From positions 24,101,249-24,165,248 of the forward strand of contig OZ014411.1 in assembly GCA_963965975.1 (NCBI GenBank): DNA of 64,000 nucleotides, written 5' to 3'. The stretch is from Xestospongia bergquistia. Lineage: Eukaryota > Porifera > Demospongiae > Haplosclerida > Petrosiidae. The notes beneath the pieces were generated by a model. It ran no database searches, was not told the origin of the DNA, and worked only from the letters and a program-made list of their open reading frames with translations. Each line of letters starts with the position of its first letter. Position 1 is the stretch's first letter. Shown in pieces: positions 19,076 to 31,718 of this stretch. The position numbers were made by a program, and so were the translations under genes.

Positions 19076-19935
19076 GCACCAGTATAGTATATTGTTTAAT
19101 GATACATATAATTACTAAACAGGTCAGTTTCTAGATAAATATAACTAATATGTCTCTATACCTCTTCACATTATGGTTTAAAGTAGTGGAAAACATTTCA
19201 AAGGCTACTTTGTGGTTTTCTAAATTATGTTTGGGTAACTATACCATAAAGATTTGTGATGGGAATTCTATTACATCAAACTAAAACCAGACCTCCATCA
19301 TACTGTATTGCATATACATTGTATGGTTTGGTATGACATAAACAACCTTTAAATGAATAGTGGAGTCGCTGCCTACATGCAGGGTAGTTTTAGATCAAGG
19401 CATAATGTACACTTTGCAGGTAGGGTATAACCAATAAGCATTTAATATTATTTTGGATGAATTGATTGAGCTTGTTGGATATAATTGAGGTATTTACAAG
19501 GTAACTACACACTGGTTCATATTTAATTATTGATAAGATAATGAATGTATTGAAGCTGTACCAATGATGATACAGATAATATCTAATGTATTTTTTGTAG
19601 AGATTTTTTCATATCACTTTACAATAAACAAAGTATATAGGGGTGCTTCACAGTTAGTTATTCATTATAAGTTAGTGAGGTATAGAAAACTGTTCTGAAG
19701 CTGTATCCTTCTATTGTTCGAACCAATCTGGCATTATAACTAAAGAAACTATAGCAGTGTCTTAAAGTCAGCAAACATCAACATCAAAGAGCTTGAAAGT
19801 ATGTCTGTCACCAGTACTATTAATTGACAATGATTAAAAAGTTAGCCAAAACATTATACTTGAGTAAACACGTATAATCTATAGCATCAATATGTATGTA
19901 TACGTCAGGCCTGGGGTCAATTACATTGGAATGTA
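19076..19935. repeat. 5' spacer of the DHRS4 array unit (copy A)
   Basis: Non-coding. It shares diverged blocks with the spacers upstream of the other array copies, for example the AAACAGGTCAGTTNCTA and CTACTTTGTGGTTT phrases, also found near 23117, 32028, 36847, 51737 and 63779. Confidence 0.6.
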
Positions 19936-20106
19936 ATCTATTACTATTACTATTACTATTACTGGCTGAATTCAAAGTAATATATTGCTATTACAATTAC
20001 TTTGAAGTCTATTAATATTACTATTAACGATGATGTAATAGAGATGTAATATGAAATTGGCATATTACTTTCCCTTATATTACTATTACTTGTATTACTA
20101 TTACGT
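19936..20106. repeat. Degenerate (TTACTA)n repeat replacing the usual promoter segment of copy A
   Basis: Runs of TTACTATTACTATTACTA and variants on both strands end about 65 bp before the ATG of DHRS4-like copy A, where the other copies carry a conserved GTTGCCAGGAAACAG block. Confidence 0.8.
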
Positions 20107-20170
20107 GGGATGCATACATATAAATTTGCTTTCCAAGCCTGATTTTGCATACGCCGACATATCAAACAAT

Positions 20171-20315
20171 ATGTCATTTTTAAAGCACAACAAAGTCTTG
20201 TCTATTTTTCGTTCTAATCTACGAATGATGTCTGTCAATAGTAAGAAAAAATTCGAAGGAAAAGTTGCTGTTGTGACAGCTTCAACTGATGGGTAAAAAC
20301 ATCATATATGTTGTA

Positions 20316-20352
<37 letters not shown>

Positions 20353-21907
20353 ATTATTATTATTATTATAATTACGTTAATTTTAGAATAGGTTATGCTA
20401 TTGCCAATCGTCTTGCTTATGATGGTGCTAAGGTTATGGTTAGTAGTCGTAAGGGAACTAATGTCAACAGAGCTGTGGAATTGCTTCAGAAAGAACATGG
20501 AAGTGAGTCAGTGTCTGGTGTTGTCTGTCATGTTGGTAAAGATGAGGACAGAAAATCACTGATTAAAGAGGTAACGTTAATGACCTTTGTTTTTGCTGTT
20601 ACACTCAGTATAAATATGCTGACCCCAAATTCTGTATCTGTTCAGTAGTTACTACATTATTGATAAAGTACACTACTACTATTACTACTTCTTATTAAAA
20701 TTTTTCTGATAATTACAGGTTATTAAAAAGTTTAGACAAATTGATATTCTAGTTGACAATGCTGCAGTTAACCCTAGTCCAGGAAAACTATTGCATGTAA
20801 GTTTAACTGTAACATATGTATGAACTGTTACTTGTTTCTATAATAGGCATCTGAAGGTGAATGGAATAAGGTAATTAACAATTCTAAACAACAAAATATT
20901 TATAACTTGTTCTATAGATCTGTCACGTTAATGTTATATCAAGTGCTTTATTAGTACAGGAAGCATATCCATACATGAAAGTGAAAGGGTATGTAAGAAC
21001 AATAAAACATTGTCATAATTAATGATTATAATATACAGAGGCAATGTTGTGTTTGTGTCTTCCTATGCTGGTTTCAAACCAGTGAGTTTTCCTCACGTTG
21101 TAAAAAACTGATATAATAATTGAATACCTTTCTTAACAGAAATCTGTCTATTGTGTTAGTAAAACGGCTTTGTTTGGTTTAACAATGGCATTAGCTTATG
21201 AGCTAGGAGAAGACAACATTAGAGTCAATTGTATTGCACCTGGACTAATTAAAACACGCTTTGGAGAATTGGTAATTGTGACACAATGAATTGTTATGAT
21301 TTTTAAATGACATATTAAAATTATAGCGTTATTATTATGACTTCTTTTTCTACTTTTAGTTTTGGAAAAATGAAACCTATGTTGACAATTATATCAAGAG
21401 TCGATGGATAAAAAAGTAAATTTGATAATATATAGTGTTTTATTAGTGATTATTAGATTTCTTCTGATAGTACTGTAGTAAAGGATATATTTCTTTATTC
21501 TCAGTATTTATGCATTATTTAACATCAACAATTTTATGACTATGTAGCATGTAAAGTATTGTTTGTGGTCATATACTATTTACTAGTTCATTTTTCAAAT
21601 AATGCTTATTTAATTGCAAAACAAGTTCAAATAAATTTTATCATAAAAGAACATTATTAGTAGTACAAGTACTACAAATTGCATTATATCCCCCCATTAT
21701 CTACAAAAGAAACATGTTGATGTACATTACATGTATGCTAATCAGTTGAACTAGCATGACCACGTAAAATTTATTTATAGAATTTTCTTCTATAGAATTG
21801 GTGAACCAGAAGATTGTTCTGGTGCTGTTTCTTTTCTATGTTCAGAAGAGGCCAGCTACATTACTGGAGAGACCATAACAATGGCTGGAAAGTCTGCTAG
21901 AATATAA
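20171..21907 (+). CDS. DHRS4-like short-chain dehydrogenase/reductase, copy A (intact)
   Basis: Nine exons: 20171-20292, 20387-20570, 20719-20796, 20847-20870, 20918-20988, 21039-21081, 21140-21271, 21360-21415, 21796-21907, all GT-AG and in frame, 273 residues. The protein has the classical SDR features: TASTDGIG cofactor loop, [22 protein letters not shown] with the catalytic Ser, YCVSK catalytic Tyr/Lys, and [14 protein letters not shown] after the second strand suggests NADP(H) preference. LGEPEDC-like [11 protein letters not shown] and YITGET identify the DHRS4 branch, NADPH-dependent retinal/carbonyl reductases. The first 25 residues are basic and could target mitochondria. The C-terminus SARI is a non-canonical peroxisomal signal. 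Copy-specific changes are KKFRQ for KQFGQ and AYELG for AKELG. It is the first gene of the array. Confidence 0.9.
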
Positions 21908-24038
21908 AGAGCAAATTCTGAACACCTGGTGTTATAAGAAAACATACATTGTTATACTGACTAAATACTAATTATATATAGTATCCTTATAATTAATCAT
22001 GTAGTGTCATAAGCTCCAAAGCAAAAACAGTAAAGGTCATATGTAGAACTATGAATACATTCTAAAGTAAATGTCCCAAATTAAATTAAAGTTCAATTGC
22101 TTTATATAGGAAGACCTACTTTGACAAAAGCACATGCATTAAATCACACAATTAACCTTATATGAATAGAGTACAATTATCTTCAAATTTGATTAATATA
22201 AGAGATTCTCCCAAATTGTTTCTTTGCTATTATAGTGTTATGAAATTACCCATGCATATTCACTGAGTAAAACGTTTGAACACAACATATGCTTTTGTTT
22301 TGTATTATACCAGCACATGAGGAATCAAGGAAGAAAGATTGAGAGATAGGACAAGTTGTGCAACACTATATGTCAAAAAAAAGGGACAACTTTACAACAA
22401 AGAAGATGAAGACATTTCGCATGTTTATAAATACAAAGATATATATCATTATCAAAACTAAAACAACAAATTTTACAATTTTATAATCATCATATCACTG
22501 TTCATAGTAAATAAGAAAGTTTCTCCTGTAGTTTCCATTATCCCATATATGGTATTAAATGCAAGTTAATCACATCATCACATGTACTACCTGCTTCATT
22601 TCACATTTAACTATGTCAGACACATGGTTGTAAGAAATCTTTTACTTTCTTTAGACTGGTCATGACAGGTTAAAGAGATGCTTTATCTCTGAGCAGTAAA
22701 ATAGTAAATATAAAATTTAAAGAGCAGGCATAACAGGAATTTTCATTGCTAGACAAATTTTTGTCAAGTAAAGTATTTAATTATAATATCAGTTTTCACT
22801 ATATGTGTAAAATTCACTGATTTAAACCAGCATAGACTCACAGCATAGAAAGACACAAAGACAGCATTGCCTCTGTATATTATAATTATTAATTATGAAT
22901 TTTTTACTGTTCTAACTTTCCCTTTCACTTTCTGTACAAATATCTTCCTGTACTAATAAAACACATATAACATTAGCATGACAGATCTACAGAACAAGTG
23001 ATATATATTTTGTTGTTTAGAATATGCTAATTATACCTCATTCCATTCATTTTCAAATGCCTATTATAGAAAACAGCAATAGTTCATACTGTATTATATA
23101 GTGCACACAATTGTTAAACAGATCAGTTGCTAATGTGTTTTTCACAAATCTGACTAATCTGACTTTCTACCTCTTCATAAAATGATTTAAAATCATGGTA
23201 AATACTTCAAAGGCAATTTTGTGGTTTCCTAAACTAAGTTTTGGAAATGATACCATAGACATTTAATATGGGAGTTCTATTACATCAACTACAACCACAT
23301 TATAACCAGACCTGCATCATAATGTATTGCGCATACTTTGTGTGGTATGCTATGAAATAAACAACCCTTAATTGCATACTAAAGTTACTGCCCACATCCA
23401 GGCTTGTTTTACATCACAACACATTATATAGGCATATACCCTTTGCAGTTAGAGGACAACCTATATATACTCACAATTTATTTGGCTTGAATTGATTGAG
23501 TTCAATGAATAGAATAGAATTTTTTTTAAATTCAGTGTATTTTAGTAAAGAGGCTAGCTGTTAAGGTCAGGTCAGTTTACAAAATGCTGGCATCCATTTA
23601 ATTATCAATAAGCTAGCGCTATTGAATGTTCTAAATCTGTACCAATGATGATACAGTTAAGATTCAATTTATTTTTGGTAGTGATTTCTTCACATCTCTT
23701 TACAATATAACAAAGAATATACATATGTATGTGCCTTGAAGCTAGTTAATTGTTATAAGTTGGTGACAATAGAAGACTGTTCTAAAGCTGTAATCTTCTA
23801 TTGTTCATGACAAACTGGCCATATAAATGAAGCAGTGTCTTAAAGTCATCAAAGTCAATGTTGAACAGCTTGTAAGCATGCAAGTTATGATCTCACCATT
23901 ACATGGAAGTGATTAATAAGCTATCCAATTTGATGCTGATACATGTTATGCCTGTGTTAACACAAGTAGAATGTATTGCAATACATTATACTTGTGTTAA
24001 CACGCATAATCTATAACATTATTAAATATATAATATTT

Positions 24039-24040
<2 letters not shown>
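21908..24040. repeat. Array spacer between copies A and B
   Basis: No gene was seen. The first 550 bp repeat the 3' flank of other copies (compare 26352-26950), and 23050-23900 repeats the 5' spacer. The middle is AT-rich and unremarkable. Confidence 0.6.
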
Positions 24041-24094
<54 letters not shown>

Positions 24095-24095
24095 G

Positions 24096-24154
<59 letters not shown>

Positions 24155-24160
24155 GTAGAT
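24041..24160. repeat. (GATA)n microsatellite
   Basis: About 30 units of GATA with two GGTA interruptions. A short tetranucleotide with no unique spacers, so not a CRISPR array. Confidence 0.95.
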
Positions 24161-24516
24161 ATGGTAGTCCCGTAATGTTGTCATAGTTGAACAGCTGTCT
24201 TCTAAAGTGATGTGATATTTATTTTATTACGAGGTAACAATGTCTGTTAAGTCTCATTACGTGACTATGTTCTAAATTAGTTGCCTCAATAAGAAACTAC
24301 AGCAAATATTTATAATCTATAGCATAATTTAATAATATAGATAGATATGTTGTTTTGATGTTGTCAGCTGTCTTCTGAAGTCATGGAATATTTTATTGTC
24401 AACAGTGTCTGTTAAGTCTTGTTACGGAACTATATTTTAAATTGGTTGTCCATTAAAAAATTACAATAAAATGTGAACTGGACATGATATCATATTTTTC
24501 ATGTAACGTTAATTAT

Positions 24517-24531
24517 GTTGCCAGGAAACAG
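24517..24531 (+). promoter_or_regulatory. Conserved upstream box of copy B (GTTGCCAGGAAACAG)
   Basis: The same block lies 100-109 bp upstream of the ATG in copies B, D, E, F and G, followed about 25 bp later by GCAATGCGGATG or similar. It is close to an RFX-type X-box half-site pair, but the match is imperfect. Confidence 0.4.
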
Positions 24532-24625
24532 TTTATTAATACGTTGCAATGCGGATGTTTTTGTGATGAATATATAAATTTGCTTTCCAATGTGTGATTT
24601 TACATACGGCAACATTGCAAACAAT

Positions 24626-26351
24626 ATGTCATTTTTAAAGTTCAACAAAGTCATGTCTATTTTTCGTTCTAATCTACGAATGATGTCTATCAATAGTACG
24701 AGAAAATTCGAAGGAAAAGTTGCTGTTGTGACAGCTTCAACTGATGGGTAAGAGAGATCATATATATTGTATAACTATGTTATATATATATATATTATTA
24801 TGAACCATTTAGAATAGGTTATGCTATTGCCAATCGTCTTGCTTATGATGGTGCTAAGGTTATGGCTAGTAGTCGTAAGGGAGCTAATGTCAAGAGAGCT
24901 GTGGAATTGCTTCAAAAAGAACATGGAAGTGAGTCAGTGTCTGGTGTTGTCTGTCATGTTGGTAAAGATGAGGACAGGAAATCACTGATTAAAGAGGTAT
25001 TGTTAATGATATTTGTTTTTGCTGTTACACTTAGTTTTATATAAATATGCTGACCCCAAATTCTGTATCTGTTCAGTCTGTATCAGTAGTTACTACATTA
25101 TTGATAAACTACACTACTACTATTACTACTGCTTGTTATAATTTTTTTGATAATTTCAGGTTATTAAACAGTTTGGACAAATTGATATTCTAGTTGACAA
25201 TGCTGCAGTTAACCCTAGTCCAGGAAAACTATTACATGTAAGCTCAACTGTAATATATATATATATATATATATGAACTGTTACTTCTTTCTATTATAGG
25301 CATCTGAAGGTGAATGGAATAAGGTAATTAAAAATTCTAAACAACAAAATATATATCACTTGTTCTATAGATCTGTCATGTTAATGTTATATCAAGTGCT
25401 TTATTAGTACAGGAAGCATATCCATACATGAAAGTGAAAGGGTAGGTAAGAACAATAAAACATTGTCATAATTAATGATTATAATATACAGAGGCAATAT
25501 TGTGTTTGTGTCTTCCTATGCTGGTTTCAAACCAGTGAGTTTTCCTCACATTGTAAAAAAACTGATAAAATAGTTACATACCTTTTTTGACAGAAATCTG
25601 TCTATTGTGTTAGTAAAATGGCTTTATTTGGTTTAACAATTGCATTAGCTAATGAGCTAGGTGAAGACAATATCAGAGTGAATTGCATTGCACCTGGACT
25701 AATTAAAACACGCTTTGGAGAATGTGTAAGTGTGACATAATGATTTTGAATGACATATTAAAATTATAGTGTTATTATTATGACTTCTTTTTCTACTTTT
25801 AGTTATGGAAAAATGAAACCTATGTTGACAATTATATCGAGAGTCGATGGATAAATAGGTAAATTTGATAATACATAGTGTTTTATTAGTAATTATTAGA
25901 TTTCTTCTGATAGTGTTATAGTAAAAGTATATATTTCTTTATTCTCAGTTTTTATGCATTAGTTAACATCAGCAATTTTATGACTATGTAGCATGTAAAG
26001 TATCCTTTGTAGTCATACGTCATTTACTAGTTTATTTTAGAAATTTGCATATTTAACTGCAAAACAATTTATAATTAATTTTATCATAAAAGAACAATTT
26101 ATTAGTAGTACAACTACTACAAATTACATTTGATATAACCTATATCTACAATGAAACATGTTAATGTACATTACATGCATGCCGATCAGTTGAACTAGCA
26201 TAACCATGTAAAATTTACTAATAATTTTTTCTTTTATAGAATGAGTGAACCAGAAGATTGTTCTGGTGCTGTTGCTTTTCTATGTTCAGAAGAGGCCAGC
26301 TACATTACTGGAGAGACCATAACAATGGCTGGAAAGTCTGCTAGAATATAA
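24626..26351 (+). CDS. DHRS4-like short-chain dehydrogenase/reductase, copy B (intact)
   Basis: Nine exons: 24626-24747, 24813-24996, 25160-25237, 25300-25323, 25371-25441, 25492-25534, 25594-25725, 25803-25858, 26240-26351, giving 273 residues. Cofactor loop [20 protein letters not shown] and YCVSK are all present. Differences from its neighbours include MASSRKGAN (Val to Ala just before the cofactor-specificity loop), [12 protein letters not shown], and MSEPEDC where the others have IGEPEDC. Introns are closest to copy A and to the 5' half of G. The C-terminus is SARI. The expected activity is NADP-dependent reduction of carbonyl substrates, as inferred from the family. Confidence 0.9.
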
Positions 26352-29300
26352 AGATCAAATTCTAAACACCTGGTGTTATAAGAAAACATACATTGTTATA
26401 CTGACTAAATACTAATTATATATAGTATCATTATAATTAATCATGTAGTCTCATAAGCTCCAAAGCAAAAACAGTAAAGGTCATATGTAGAACTATTAAT
26501 ATATTCTAAAGTAAATGTCACCAAATTAAATTAAAGTTCAATTGGTTTATATAGGAAGACCTACTTTGACAAAAGCACATGCATTAAATCACGCCATTAA
26601 AATTACTATATGAATAGAGTACATTTATCTTTAAATTTGATTAATAAAAGAGTTTCTCCCAAATTGTTTCTTTGCTATTGTAGTTTTTTGAAATTACCCA
26701 TGCTTATATTTCATGAGTCAAACAATTGCACATAACACATGCTTTTGTTTTGTACCAGTACATGAGTAATCAAAGAAGAAAGATTAAGAGATAGGACAAG
26801 TTGTGCAACACTATGTCAAGAAAAAGGGACAACTTTACAACAAAGAAAATGGAGATATATGCATGTTTATAAATACAAAGATATATATCATTATCTAAAC
26901 TAAAACACCAAATTTTACAATTTTATCATCATCATATCATTGTTGATAGTAAATGAGAAAGCTTGTAGTTCCATTCACCCATAACAGTAATTCCCATTAC
27001 TCAGTAGGCATGCATAACAGGAATTCCCTTTGCTCAGTAAGTATGAGTAGGCAAAGTTTGAGTAGGAGAACTCCCAGGTACCGATCTGCCGAATGTATCT
27101 AACTTAGTGTGCAAAATATGATATGGTAAAAAGTGAGTATGAGAACTTTAACCAATCAAGTATATATTCAAATTTAGTTTGCAAAATATAAACATGTGAG
27201 GGCAAATTTGGACACTCCCATTATAAGTAATGTTTATGTAATGTAATAATACTGTTATCTCAGTTGTAATTTCTTTAAAATGTAATATATATTAGGTAAA
27301 ATTTGTGCTTTTCAATATTATAACTTTGTGTTTGATTATTACCATAATAATCATTATGTTGTATTATATGTTATAATGATAGCTTGATCAGGCTTGCCCC
27401 ACTAATTAATTTTCTAGTTATGATTTGATCGTATGGTCCTGTAATTGTTATCAACTCATAAATTTATGGTTTGTTGTGTCTATGCAAATAGTATAATGGT
27501 TTCCTTGCATGATATAATTATTCAGGTCAGTTGCTACTAATGTTTTGCTGACATTACTGAACAGCTTCACAATATGGCTTTAGTTAATGTAACTTCAAAG
27601 GCTACATTTGTGATTTTTTAAAATTATGTTCTTGAAATGATATCATAAGCGTTTGAAGCATGTGTGGCACTTCTATTGCATCAGGTTATGAACACATCAT
27701 CACATTATACCCAAACATATATAGTGCTGCATTACATATAAATTGTACAATATCTTGTGAAGTTACAACCCATACACTGGTCCATACACTGGTCAATTTT
27801 ACATCACAACATGAGCATTAACTGTATCAGCATACACACTATATGGTTGGGCTCTATATAGCCAATACATACTTCAATTTATATAATTTTGGTTTGGATT
27901 AATTAAACTCAATTATATAAAATGGAGGGTTGTTTTAAATGCCAGGTATTTTTGAGATCTTTTCTCACTAGCTTATAATAAATAGTAGGGTCACTATACG
28001 TCCATAGGTGGTGAATAAATCATGACAATAATTCAAGCCATCACTGTGATGCATCTTTGAGAGAGCACCATAGAAGTGGCATCATTTGCATACCACACTT
28101 GTTTGATGTTATTGTCCTTTGACATTTTCTGAGTCAATTTGTTTGTCTCTGATAGTATACTTGTCATTATAGGAGAATATCCTTGAGTAATTATTTCATG
28201 TGAGGAATGAGTTGGTCATCAATGAATAAATAAACATCATCTTTAACAATAACTTCACTAAGTGAAGGGTTAAGATAAAAATAATATAATGTATGATTAA
28301 CAATGTTAATAATGTTTGTTTCTGAGGTTACTTTTAAAATTATACAAATAATGCAAACATACTGACCAAAATTCTTAATCAGTAGCTAATACAAAGCATA
28401 GTTGATAAACTACACTGTTACTGTAGAAATAGATATAGTTAAATAGTTTTTAACTATTTTTCAGGTAGACACTTATGTTGCAACATCTATAAGTTGAAAT
28501 ACATTAACATTTGTACATGTGTTTTGATTATTATTACTATGAAATTAATATTTCATATACTTTAGCACAACTGACCCTTTGAAAATGACACTCTTATAGC
28601 ATCACACAATGTCTGGCACTCGTAGCAATTCTTTCATCTAACTAATGAGTACTAGTAATAACATATAATGTCATTAATAATTATTTAAGCACTATTCAAT
28701 TAGAATATAATTATGTTATTAAGTATATTGAAAGAGATTAGTTTGTCCATTAAATTAAATGCATTGGATCATCTACTAGTAACATTGCTTCAGTTTGATT
28801 CAACTTACCAATGCATATATTGTGTCTGATTGCATTCATTATATCCTTATTCTTGACCTAACTACAGTTGTATGGATCAAACCTCTTTTGAAGTTTAGGA
28901 CAGATGACAGTTTAGAATAGTTTTTTCAATAATAATTACAGATCCCTCCAATTTCTTTAGGACACTTGTTCAGAACTATCATTATTGTTCGCTGGACTGC
29001 TGTGTATTGTAAAAAGTATTTTGACAAAGACATAATTTCACATCAGTTTACAATGAACTAATAACAACATAACTAACTACATGTCTTACAGATAGTTATG
29101 AGCCATGTGATAGCATTGCCTATATAGGTATGCCTTAGACTGCCATTGAAATGTATTGTCAGAAAATACATAGTGTTTTACTCAAACACACCAGAGTACC
29201 TCTATAGTCTTCCTCTATATACTAATGCCCATGTTATGAACGATTTAAAAGATAAAGCAGTGTCTCTATGCTATATTATTCATGTTAGTTATATTCATTA

Positions 29301-30480
29301 ACAATATTTAAACAATACTTGAACAATTTAAATAAATGCTATTATTTTATATAGCTCAGAGATGAAAGCTGAAAATGTAAATTATTGCTATATACAAATT
29401 AATTTATTGATAGACAATTATGTAAAAAGATGACTTATTGTCACATACTTGAGGCGTTTAATGAGTTCACTGTTTTAAAAATTTGTTGTAGGATAGCCAG
29501 TGAAAGGAGAGAAGAGGTTTATACATGTCTCATAATATAGCTAATCAAGTTACTAAAAGAATGCATCGTTAGTGTACAAAGCAATGCAATAATAGTAATA
29601 ATAATTTTATATACAAATTATTATATAAGATAATTATAATACAATTAGAAACGTCATACAATGTGTACTTGTAGGAAATTTGTTCACTATCACCTGTTGA
29701 CTTACATGCTGAAGATTGTTGTGACATAGGTAATGTATTTTACCTTGTCACAATCAGGTTGACTTGAATATTGATCCTACCTGAATTTTACACAGCTTCT
29801 TTTTACAAAAAGAGCTTTCTTTCATGGCAAAGCATGTAGTGCACAGTTTCTTAACTGCTTAATTACAAGGGCAAACCCCAGAACCTAAACTACATAACCT
29901 ATAGAATTTGAGGCAATTTTGTTACTGTATTTTCAAATATAATTTTGTACCTTGTTTTAGGAATTTGTGGAATCATTGTCTATTTATTACTTCAAATAAT
30001 AGTATATTGAACAATTGCTGGGACATGGTGGAGTTAATCGTACCAAATTTCTACTTGAACATAGTCATACATGGTGTTTGTCTGGTAAGTGTACCTTTAC
30101 AAAATCCCTCTTATTTCACAACTGGATATTTGATATTAATTAGTTGTCAGATGAAAAATTGTTCAAGTCTCCTGCTTCATCAAAGTAGATGTATAAAATG
30201 TGGCAGAATAACCAATGCAGGAGAAGCACATTATCATCACCACTTAATTATTATGTCCTTGCCATAAAATGTGTTGATTGTTTCATGTAGCTATAAAATT
30301 TATCAACAATATCAAACATTGTAATATACCTTTCCTAATGCTTCTAAAATTTTCCCAAAAATCTGTTGCTGTGTAACATTTTATAATATCTCATTATCTG
30401 ACTTCGTTAATCTGTGAAGAATGCATAAATTTTCTTTCTATTTAATGTGTGACTTCACATATGGCACCATTTCAAACAAT
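26352..30480. repeat. Long array spacer between copies B and C
   Basis: No supported gene. 26352-26950 repeats the 3' flank of copy A. 27500-28000 is a diverged 5' spacer. 28400-28700 resembles the second intron region of pseudocopy C. 29330-30300 is repeated near 41000-42000 and 55800-56160. An open frame at 29908-30267 lies in this last block, but the homologous copies do not keep the frame. Confidence 0.6.
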
Positions 30481-31718
30481 ATGTCAGTTTCAAAGTTAAA
30501 CAATACCCAGTTCATTTTTCATTCTATTCTATGAGTGTGTCGTCAATTCTACAAGAAAATTAAAGAAAAATTTACTGTTGTGACAGCTTCAATTGATTAG
30601 TAAGAAAGATCATATATATAATGTAACATCTTTATAACTTTTAAAATAGGTTATTCTATTCCAAATTGTCTTGCTTATGATGGTGCTAAGTTTATGGTTA
30701 GTAGTCTTAAAGAAACTAATGTCAAGAGGGCTATGGAATTGCTCCAGAAAAAAAACTTGGAATTGAGTCAGTGTCTGGTGTGGTTAGTCATGTTAGTAAA
30801 GATAAAGACAGAAAATCACTGATAAAAGAGGTATTGTTAATGATGCTTGTTTCTACTGTTACCTAATGCTTAGTTGATAATCTACACTATTATCACTGGA
30901 AAAATAGATATAATTAAATAGTTTGTAATTACTTTTTGGGTAGACATTTATGTTGCAACATGTATATAAGGCATGAGTTGAAATACATTAACAACATTTG
31001 CATTTTGATTACTATTTTACTCTGGAATTAACATTTTATGTACTTTAACACAACTAATTCTTTGAAAATGACACTCTCCTTGCTTTGTAGAATGACTGGC
31101 ATCCATAGCAATTCTCTCATCTAACTAATAAGTACTAGCTATAGTAATAACATAATCTCATTAATAATTATTTCATCAATAATCAATTATGATGTAGCTA
31201 TTAAAACTGTAGTAATCATACCTATTAATTAATTAGATTAACCACTCCATATACTTGTTGCTGTATTAATGTTTTAATTACAGATCATTAAACAATATGG
31301 ACAAATTGATATTCTATTTGACAATGTTGGAGTTAGCTCTAGTCCAGGAAACTAATGTATATAAGTTTAAATATGTATTAAACAGTATGAACTATTGCTG
31401 TTTTCTATAATAGGCATCTGAAGATGAATGGAATTAGGTAATTAATATTGTCTAAACAACAATATATATCACTTGTTCGATAGATCTGTCATATTAATAT
31501 TATAAAACGTGATTTATTAAGATATCCATAAAGAAAATGAAAGAGAAAGTTAGAACAATAAAAAATTAATAATTATAATATACAGAGAGAATGTTGTCTT
31601 TGTGTCTTCCTATGCTGGTTTAAACCAGTGAGTTTTGCAAAAACTGATATAATAATTAGATACTTTTCTTGACAAAAATTTGTCTACTGTGTCAGTAAAA
31701 TGGCATTATTTTGTTTAA
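30481..31718 (+). pseudogene. DHRS4-like copy C, truncated pseudogene
   Basis: Equivalents of exons 1 to 7 can be followed. Exon 1 begins at 30481 and hits a stop after about 17 codons. Exon 2 (near 30650-30830) has a run of seven A that shifts the frame. Exon 3 (near 31285) ends in a stop after the SPGN block, exon 4 (near 31415) reads into a stop, and exons 5 and 6 have deletions. Exon 7 breaks off after about 40 bp at 31718, where helicase-linked DNA begins. Exons 8 and 9 are absent. It is the most diverged copy in the array. Confidence 0.85.

Noticed and set aside
20171..20292. Annotating copy A as the canonical functional DHRS4 orthologue with a gene symbol
   Set aside because: Five intact co-orthologous copies exist, so a one-to-one name cannot be justified from sequence alone.
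24041..24160. Regular short repeats that might look like an array of a CRISPR type
   Set aside because: Simple GATA tetranucleotide without spacers, in a eukaryotic intergenic region.
24499..24693. Minus-strand frames beginning [11 protein letters not shown] at each dehydrogenase copy (also 37987, 45250, 52788)
   Set aside because: They are antisense shadows of exon 1 and the promoter of the DHRS4-like copies.
29908..30267. 119-codon plus-strand open frame
   Set aside because: Homologous stretches near 41630-41990 and 55890-56160 carry frame-breaking indels, and no motif is recognisable. It is spacer repeat, not a gene.
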